From Chrysochromulina tobinii (lineage: Eukaryota > Haptophyta > Prymnesiales > Chrysochromulinaceae), in contig JWZX01002485.1 in NCBI GenBank assembly GCA_001275005.1, positions 1-16,512 on the forward strand: 16,512 nucleotides of DNA, read 5' to 3'. A program made the translations under genes and the position numbers. Below, in pieces: positions 7,153 through 13,713 of this stretch (position 1 is its first letter; the number at the start of each line of letters is the position of its first letter). Under the pieces are notes generated by a model. It was not told the DNA's origin and ran no database searches. It was given only the letters and a program-made list of their open reading frames with translations.

Positions 7153-9091
7153 TCAGTGCCCGAGCGCCTCGGCGAACTCGGCGTAGTTGACCTTGCCATC
7201 GCCCGTAGAGTCGAGATGGTGCATCAGAAGCACCAGCGCGCGGTCATCGAAGGGCACCTGATGAGGAAGGCAATCAGACGTCATCAGTGACTCAGAGGCA
7301 CTCGATAGGCTCATCAATAGGTCCTCAGGGGCAATCAGAGCTCCTCAGCTGCGCGTGGCGATGAGCGTGCGGTGGTCCATTTCGCGCCAAGCAGTGTGGC
7401 ACCTTGAATGATTTGAGTGCCTTGGCCATTTCGCGCCGGTCGATGGTGCCCTTGTGCGCCGCGTCCATCGCTTGGAAGGCAGCAAAGGGATCGCACCCAG
7501 ACCCACGCGGAGCTGGGAAGTGCGCATGCAGCGCCCGGCGCAGCGCCTTGAGCATCTTCTCGAGCGTCTCCGAGTCTGCGAGGGTACGGCGAAGATGACC
7601 GGTGACGCCTGCGGGGGGCGCTGCGATGGCGCTCGACCAAACATCAGACCGCCCGACGCTCGCCATTGCCGTGCTTCCACGTGCGAACGCGTCGATGAAC
7701 TCTCGGTAGTTGACGAACCCGTCGTCGTCCGTGTCCATCTGTTGCACCATCTGTTCGACGTGCTCTGGAACGAACGGCAAGTTCCACATGCGGAGCGCAC
7801 GCATGATCTCGTTCGCATCGACGAGGCCGCTGTTGTTATGGTCCACGTACCTGATGAGGAGGGAAATCAGACACCACAAATGACGCGTCCTGATCTCGGA
7901 CATATCTCGGACATGAGCTCACTACAGCCCCCGTCACGCACTGGAAGGTAACCGGAGAAGGCAGCTTGCATGCTCTTGAAGCGGCTCTTGAGTGCCTGCT
8001 CATAAGAGGCAATCAGAGGCAATCAGAGGCAATCAGACCTCATCAACGCACCGAAAGGCAGCTTGCATGCTCTTGAAGCGGCTATTGAGTGCCTGTTCTG
8101 TCAGCGCCTCAAACCCCTTCTGTTGCTGCGGCTTGGCCACGCGTACGTACCCCGGCCCGCCCGGTGTGAAGCTCAGCTGCTGTGAAGCTTTGGGCGGGGC
8201 TCGAGCGTCTGACGCAGCGGGCTCGAGAGCCAGCGCGCTGCCCGCAAGGCCTTTGGACTGATGGACTCCTTGGAAGATGGGCTTCCTGGTCGGCAGCAGC
8301 TTGTCGAGGTTCTCGGTGCCGCGGGCATCGAGCTCACTCTCGATGCCCTGGGCGAGGTTCAAGATCTGCTCGAGCTTCGCCGTGTACGACGTGGACGCCA
8401 TCGGCCCACGGGGGCGTGCCGAGCGCCGTGCCGAGCTAGCCCTCGGAGAGAGCAGCGCTGAGCGATGCAGGTGCAGGGGTGACGAGGGCATCTCGCGCGG
8501 CGACAGCCGTTGGCTCTCATCACTCGGCGACTGACGACCATTCTTCGAGGGCGTTACGACGCGTGCCGAGACCATGGTGCGCGGTGACGCCGGCAACGCC
8601 GTCATGGGGCGCAGGTTGACCATGGTGCGCGGTGACGCCGGCAACGCCGATGTGGGGCGCAGGTTGGGTTCGCCCGGCCGCGGCGTCGAGTACGGCGACG
8701 GAGCGGCCAAGAGTGTCGGCAGCGTCTTCATCACGTGTCCCGGTAAGACGAACGTCTTTGCATCGATGCGCGCGAGCCGATCGGACGGTGGCACCGTCGA
8801 GAGGAAGGAGTCGACCTCGTGCTCGAGCGCTTCGTAGAAGGCCGTCCAGCAGAATGCACCGCTCGTCTTGAAGCGCTTCAAGTCGTTCTCAGGCACGCGC
8901 AGCCCGGCAGACCGCAGGATGTGCTGCACGAGCTCGGGGGTCACGTACCCCGTCTGTTCCGGGTCATACTTCAGGAAGCAGGCGCGTGTGCTCTCCTTGC
9001 GGTCGGACGCGAAGCTGGGCAGCACTTGCGTCGTGATGAATGAGGGCTTGTACTCGCTATGGTGCCCATAACGCACGAACGTGTGGGCCAT
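7153..9091 (-). CDS. multi-EF-hand calcium-binding protein (3 exons)
   Basis: Exons on the minus strand are 8052-9091, 7403-7850 and 7153-7257; phases fit and give 530 residues. The start at 9091 (MAHTFVRYGHHSEY) has a good context (TTCCATGG); an in-frame ATG at 9259 is a less likely start. Canonical EF-hand loops: 350-361 (DHNNSGLVDANE) and 386-397 (DTDDDGFVNYRE), spaced 36 as in a classical pair. A second pair has a degenerate loop at 476-487 and a good one at 512-523 (DSTGDGKVNYAE), again 36 apart. A degenerate EF-like region is at about 42-60. The middle (about 130-320) is Pro/Ser/Arg-rich and probably disordered, with a 16-residue tandem repeat ending ALPASPRTMV. The first calcium loop begins exactly at a splice junction (AAFR/YVDHNN). 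The layout suggests a calcium sensor, possibly cytoskeletal or flagellar, but no specific family could be assigned. Shares a divergent upstream region with the 9362 gene. Confidence 0.85.
7258..7402 (-). other. EF-hand gene intron 2 (145 bases)
   Basis: It begins GTGCCACACTG and the next exon begins GTGCCCTTC, sharing GTGCC. It ends CTTCCTCATCAG. The interior has CTGATTGCC, CTGATGACG and CTGAGTGC-type words. The exact junction (SFK/VPFDD) joins the degenerate third loop to the fourth EF-hand. Confidence 0.85.
7851..8051 (-). mobile_element. EF-hand gene intron 1 (201 bases) with inverted ends and an exon copy
   Basis: It starts GTGCGT followed by TGATGAGG and ends CCTCATCAG; the next exon starts GTACGTGGA. 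TGATGAGG and CCTCATCA are inverted repeats at the element ends. Three CTGATTGCCT units follow the left end. The interior at 7958-7998 is a 41-base copy of the end of exon 1 (8055-8095) with one mismatch. Splicing gives MQAAFRYVDHNNSG, which opens the first canonical EF-hand. Confidence 0.8.
8571..8666. repeat. 48-base tandem duplication in EF-hand gene exon 1
   Basis: Two copies at 8571-8618 and 8619-8666 encode the 16-residue repeat NLRP(T/M)(S/T)ALPASPRTMV in the minus-strand protein. The frame is kept. Confidence 0.85.
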
Positions 9092-9361
9092 GGAAGGCGC
9101 CGCCGCTCGTCGAGACGCATTGGACTGCTTCCCAGAAAAAGCTGTTGCACGATTGGTGGGCACACTTTTCTGCATGCAATATTTACTGAGTCGAAACATG
9201 AATGAAGCACGAAGAGCGAGCGAGCGGATCCAACCATCCAAGTCGAAACTGTCGTTCATGCATGCAATCTGCTTCTTGGAGTTGCTGTTGGCCGCGTCTT
9301 CTTTTCATAGCGCCCTCTCGAACTAAGGAGCCCGCCGTCGTCGGCTGATCCACGCACGCGC
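9092..9361. promoter_or_regulatory. divergent upstream region of EF-hand gene and 9362 gene
   Basis: 270 bases between divergent start codons. It should contain both promoters if the start codons are right. No TATA or other element was recognised. Confidence 0.4.
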
Positions 9362-12300
9362 ATGGGTCACAGCGCATCGCTTCGTCGCCGCCGTGGCCAC
9401 ACCACACTCCTCCTTGCGGCCGTCACAGTCGGTTGTGCCGCTGCCACCGTCTCAAGCGACTGCCCGATCCTCCGCCCGATTGAGCCCTTCCTACCCCGCG
9501 CCGTGCGCAAGCAAGCAGACGAGTGGACCGCCGACATTTTTTTAACTCAGTGGGTCGCCGACGCCGTGCTGACCATAGATTGGCCTGGGCCGCGAGAGCT
9601 CATCTCGGCCAACCACGCGGATGTGCGCGAGACTGAGGCCACGAGCGCAACCATCGCGCTGCAGGACGCTGGGCCGGACGACGACCACCGCGTCATGCTC
9701 CACGTCAAGGGCAGCCAGCCGGCCGTGCCCACGATTCGATGCACGCTGCCGCCGGGCACGATCATCGAGACGGTGGTGCCCGCGGCGGCGCCACAGGTAC
9801 ACGTGGACGAAACGTATGGACTGAACCTTGACGGCGAGCCGTACCGTTACCGTCCCACTGAGCCGTCCGCGGCCCCCCACCGTGCGGCTCCGATGCCAAT
9901 CTCGTCCAATCTCGATGCAATCTCGTCCGCCTCCCACGGCGTCACCGCCACGACTCTTGAAACATCCAACGGTGGACTCGCATGGTCCGCTTGATGGCTG
10001 CTGATTGCATCTGATGACCTCTGATGACCTCTGATGACCTCTGATGACAGACGGATGACCTCTGATTGCATCCCTCATTAATCCCTCCTCAGGTCCGCAC
10101 CAACAGCCGCCAAGCTCTCCTCCTCCTCCACTCCGGACGCGAGCGCGGGCGCTCTCGTGGCGCTCGGCACGGCGCCGGCCAGCGCGCTCGCGATGAGCGA
10201 GATGGAGCGTGGCAAGCTCCCCTGCATGAGCTCCCGTACTGCCCTCGCCCTCTACCAAATCTCGACGGCTGAGGCGGTCCGCTGATGAGCCTGATGACCT
10301 CTGATGACCTCTGATGACCTCTGATGACCTCTGATGACCTCTGATGACCTCTGATGACCCTTCGATGACTACTGATTGCCTCCCTCATCACAGGTCGGGC
10401 TCGGTGCCTCCAAGGCAGAGCTCGCGTGCGATCAAATCTTGCTGCGCCTCCCGGCGGCGCGCCTATGCATCGCCGGTGACTCCCTCTCCCTCCTCTGGCT
10501 GCAGCCGGGCAAGCCCATCTGGGCGATTCTCGAGGAGACGGTGCCCTCTGGGCAACCCTTCATCCTCCTCGATGGCCTGCTGCCGACGAGCGCGTACCAG
10601 TTTCGCCTGCGCCTCAGCCTCCGAGGCATCGACCCGTTTCAAGCCGCGACTCAAGACGACGCGATCCTGCTGGGGCCTCCAACTGGACCTCTCCTGACCG
10701 ATGGCGCCGCGTTGAGCGCGCAGCTCTCACCGGCCGCGATGCCACCGCAGCCTTTGCCGACGAGCTCCTCCTCTGCGGTACTGCCTCATTAAGTTGATTG
10801 CCTCCCTCATTACAATGATTGCCTCCCTCATTAAGACGAGCTCCTCCTCCGCGGTACTGCCTCATTACAATGATTGCCTCCCTCATTAAGATGATTGCTT
10901 CCCTCATTAGGTGCTGCCTTGGGCTCATGGATCGCCTTGCCGGCCGACGATGCACTTCGCAGTGCGTGTGGTGCGCTCGACTCAGCGCTCGGGGATGGAT
11001 GCTCAACACGACGCGAGTGGCCGAGTGGACTTGGGGGGAGACGTGGCGACGCGCCGTGACGAGCGCGGAGAGGCGCTCGCGACGGCGCCGTTGCTCCGCG
11101 CGGCGGACGTGGCGATCGAGGACGGCGCACTGACACTCAAGCGACTGCGTTGTCCCCGCGGCTGTTTCCTCTCGATCTCACCGACGGGGCTGGACGGCTT
11201 CACGCTGCCGCCTCGCCTCACGCGTGCCGTGCAGACACCCGTCCTCGCGCCGATCCCAGAGAATGCATGCAGGCTCGAGGTGCGCTTCCAGCGGCGGGCG
11301 GTCGCACTGGGCAGCGATGCGCTCGAGGCGGCGTTCGCGCGCGAGGTCTGTGGCGGTCTCGACTGCCAACCAACGCATGCCTCCGTCTCATCGAGCAGAG
11401 GCTGGGCGGTGAGTACTACCTTTGACGACACCCTTGATTGCCTCCCTCATTGCATGCCTCCGTCTCATCGAGCAGAGGCTTGGGGGTGAGTACCTCATCT
11501 TCGACTTCCTCGCGCACCGATTGCCACGGATTGCCATCATCACCATCAGGTGAGTACCTCATCTTCGACTTTCTCGCGCACTCGACGGCGCCCACGGCGA
11601 AGCAGTACCTATGCGACGCCTTCGCAGCCGCCACGCGCCTTGAGTGCCACGCGTCCCGGGATGCCTCCTCCTCGTCGTCCCTCTTCTCCTCCTCCTCCTC
11701 ATCATCCACTTCCGCCGCCCCCGCCTCTGAGGCCGTCGCCGCCAAGGCCACATCGTGTGAAGCCGCACGTCGCATCTTCGCATCCGACCTCATGAGCACC
11801 TTCGACACGCGGGGCGGCGTGCTCCAGCTCTATGATGACGGCACTGAGACGGAGCTCGCACCGTGGCTGCTCGTGCGCGCAAGGCAGCATCAGCGGGAGG
11901 AGGACGCTGGCGTGCTCGCTTTCCTCGGCGGCGTCCTCGCCTCGCTCCTCTCCCTCGCAGTGCAACTTGCCTTTTTTGGGAGCGCTCATCACGCTCGCCT
12001 TCAGCTTCCACAGCCGCGGCGAGCTTTCCAAAGATGGGTTGCTGGCGGATGGAGCGCATCTTGGCCAGATTATGGCCAGATATGGCCAGATGCTCGGGCG
12101 GCGGGCGCGCTCCTCTGCCGCGACGGCGCTCGCGAATGCGCAGCGTGTGCCGATCGTCATACAGGCGAGCGAGGCGCTCGGTGACGCGTCGAGGCTTGTA
12201 AGGGCACGGCTGGTAGCAGCGATGGATGCGGCTCCATTCCGCAACATCGCTGCGGAGTGGTACGAAGCGGTGCGGCCGGGGGAGCTGGGTCCAGACGAAC

Positions 12301-13033
12301 CTGACGAACCTGACGAAACACAGCTCCGGCCAGCAGACGAACCTGACGAACCTGACGAGGCGGTGCGGCCGGGGGAATTGGGTCCAGACGACGTGGAGAC
12401 GGCGAAGATGCTGGGCGTGGACGAGAACGGCGAGGCGCACAAAGCGCACAAGGGAGGGGCGATGCCCACCCGCCGTCTAGACAAGCTTGGTGGAAGCTGC
12501 AAGGGAGGCGGGATGTCCTCTACGGCGGCACCGGTCTCAGGGAGCGTGGTCGACGGCCTGGCGCGGCCAGGTGCGGTGCCTCAACGCGTTTCGTTCGAGA
12601 CCATAGAGGGCGACGCCGTCGACAGCTCCATCGGTGTCGTCGTTCACGAAGACACGTACGCTTCCGATCACTTCCCTCATTAATATGATTGCCTCCTTCA
12701 TTGATGTCGTCGTTCACGAAGACACGTACGCTTCCATACTTCGAGATTTGACTGCAGTGGATCACTTCCCTCATTAAAATGATTGCCCCCCTCATTGAGA
12801 TGAGTGCCTCCCTAATTAGGTACGCTTCCATTGAGAGGCGACTTCAGCAGCTGGGCGCGCAGATCCTACCGCCTTCGATGCGCGGAGCGTCCAACGGCCA
12901 TGCGGCCAGCTCGCTCATCCTGTCGATCCAGTATTTCGATGCGGCGCGCCGTACCATTGTCGAATCCGGGCCCGACAGTGACGTGGCCGAGATGCTCAAA
13001 GCGTCTTCTTGGCGGGTGCTCGTGCTCGGCTGA
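9362..13033 (+). CDS. secretory-pathway single-pass membrane protein of unknown family (6 exons)
   Basis: Predicted exons: 9362-9984, 10093-10276, 10394-10777, 10911-11408, 11550-12655, 12820-13033; about 1,000 residues. Residues 1-32 form a signal peptide (basic RRRR, then TTLLLAAVTVGCAAA). The ectodomain (about 33-680) has scattered cysteines; the exon 3 part (GLLPTSAYQFRLRLSLRG) recalls a beta-sandwich edge such as fibronectin III, but weakly. A Ser-rich run near 11665-11720 precedes one long hydrophobic segment encoded about 11912-12010. The tail contains DEPDEPDE and AVRPGELGPD repeats and ends at TGA 13031-13033. Exons 1-4 join in phase. Two frame breaks are visible: one near the end of exon 4 (about 11350-11378) and one at a run of six T (11972-11977), where one T fewer would continue the hydrophobic helix into LGALITLAFSF. 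They compensate each other, so sequencing errors or a mutated copy are both possible. Role unknown; type I topology is inferred. Confidence 0.65.
9985..10092 (+). other. membrane-protein gene intron 1 (108 bases)
   Basis: It starts GTCCGCTTGATGG and ends CCCTCCTCAG; exon 2 starts GTCCGCACC, so GTCCGC is repeated. The interior is CTGATGACCT units, with CTGATTGCATC near the 3' end. Joined text is LAWSAPTAAK. Confidence 0.85.
10277..10393 (+). other. membrane-protein gene intron 2 (117 bases)
   Basis: It starts GTCCGC then TGATGAGCC; exon 3 starts GTCGGGC, a partial match. The interior has seven consecutive CTGATGACC(T) units followed by CTGATTGCCTCCCTCATCACAG, quoted here in two parts: CTGATTGCCTCC and CTCATCACAG. 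Splicing is in phase (EAVGLGASK). Confidence 0.85.
10778..10910 (+). other. membrane-protein gene intron 3 (133 bases) with second donor copy
   Basis: It starts GTACTGCCT; exon 4 starts GTGCTGCCT. It ends CCCTCATTAG. The exon 3 end plus donor (10759-10791, 33 bases) is repeated inside the intron at 10835-10867 with one mismatch. The interior repeats GATTGCCTCCCTCATTA several times. Confidence 0.8.
11409..11549 (+). other. membrane-protein gene intron 4 (141 bases) containing an intronless junction copy
   Basis: It starts GTGAGTACTACC; exon 5 starts GTGAGTACCTC. The segment 11452-11517 is an uninterrupted copy of the end of exon 4 (11375-11408) fused to the start of exon 5 (11550-11581). With acceptor 11549/11550 the frame of exon 4 is wrong for exon 5. 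The AG inside GTGAG (exon start 11555) would restore it, or one base is missing near 11350-11378. Confidence 0.7.
12267..12391. repeat. imperfect internal repeat encoding AVRPGELGPD and DEPDEPDE
   Basis: The block GCGGTGCGGCCGGGGGA... near 12267 recurs near 12360, and GACGAACCTGAC words recur between them. It lies in the cytoplasmic tail of the membrane protein and gives a short acidic repeat. Confidence 0.7.
12656..12819 (+). other. membrane-protein gene intron 5 (164 bases) with a duplicated donor
   Basis: It starts GTACGCTTCCGATC; exon 6 starts GTACGCTTCCATTG, a 10-base match. It ends CTCCCTAATTAG. A 31-base block of exon end plus donor (12635-12665) is repeated exactly at 12705-12735, and the following GATCACTTCCCTCATTA also occurs twice. 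Confidence 0.85.
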
Positions 13034-13035
13034 CA

Positions 13036-13058
13036 GCGAAAGGGACAGTTCCTTTCGC
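13036..13058 (+). other. stem-loop immediately after the stop codon
   Basis: GCGAAAGG (13036-13043) pairs with CCTTTCGC (13051-13058), an 8-bp stem and 7-base loop starting 3 bases after the TGA. It does not match the histone 3' stem-loop consensus. Possible mRNA-stability or 3'-end signal. Confidence 0.6.
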
Positions 13059-13483
13059 ATACTTGAAGGGTTGGGAATCTCCAACACGGGCGCGTGAATT
13101 AAAAATCATAGGGGCCGTGTGAGATGTGAAGGGCATGGCATAGAGAGATGCATGCGCTCGGCATGCGCGTGCCAGCGGCCAGTCGTGGGTCCTTCGCGAA
13201 ATACGATGGCTCCCCGCCCTGAGCGACAGTGCCACTGTTCCTCTTTTCGTACTTTTCAGCTGTTCGATTGGTGGACACTCCGCGCGGTCTCTGCCTCTCT
13301 CTCTTTGCGAAAGTCACAATCACGGCCACGCTCGTACCCTCACTGATCACGGCTTGGACGCCACGAACGTGGGATGGCCTTATGATGGCCTGACCCCAGT
13401 TGTTGCAGAAGAAAGCTGCGGCGAGCAAGTTGATTGCGCCCACTGCGCAGTGAGAGCAACCCATGAACGGCGTGAGCAGCGCA

Positions 13484-13517
13484 ATCGATTACGTGTATGC
13501 ATCGATTACGTGCATGC
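13484..13517. repeat. 17-base tandem repeat upstream of the PDZ-TPR gene
   Basis: ATCGATTACGTG(T/C)ATGC occurs twice head to tail (13484-13500, 13501-13517), about 200 bases before the start codon. It contains an ACGTG core like bZIP/bHLH sites; a regulatory role is inference. Confidence 0.6.
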
Positions 13518-13713
13518 ATGTAAGTCCACCTCAAAGTGTACATGAAATCATGAACTCAGCGGACACCGGGGCGCAAGCGAACGCACGAAGTTCGTCCGGT
13601 TTGCATGCATTCTCGTTGATTCCTCTCAACTTCTAGATATCGCGCATCGCCCGTCGTAGTGCACGTGCCGCACGGCGTTGCTGCGAGGCGCATACACAGC
13701 CGCATCCAGCCCG

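Larger units (their letters stand above)
13034..13713. other. intergenic region between two plus-strand genes
   Basis: About 680 bases without a convincing gene. It holds the 3' hairpin at 13036-13058, a perfect 12-base palindrome CACTGCGCAGTG (13441-13452) and a 17-base tandem pair (13484-13517). It should include the 3' UTR of the membrane-protein gene and the promoter of the PDZ-TPR gene. Confidence 0.5.

Noticed and set aside
9092-9259. Upstream start for the EF-hand protein at 9259.
   Set aside because: The ATG at 9091 has better context and the extra 56 residues have no recognisable features; the region is more likely the divergent promoter.
9985-10393. C/D-box snoRNA-like motifs (TGATGA and CTGA) in the arrays.
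   Set aside because: The words are part of a 10-base tandem repeat without C/D spacing, terminal stems or guide regions.
11550-11795. Reading exon 5 in the frame inherited from exon 4 (STSSTFSRTRRRPRRS).
   Set aside because: It hits a stop and loses the membrane segment; the alternative frame is supported by the synonymous pattern of the junction copy.
9362-13033. HAP2/GCS1-type gamete fusogen, suggested by the layout of signal peptide, large ectodomain, one membrane segment and cytoplasmic tail.
   Set aside because: No HAP2-GCS1 signature motif or characteristic cysteine pattern was found; the layout alone is not specific.
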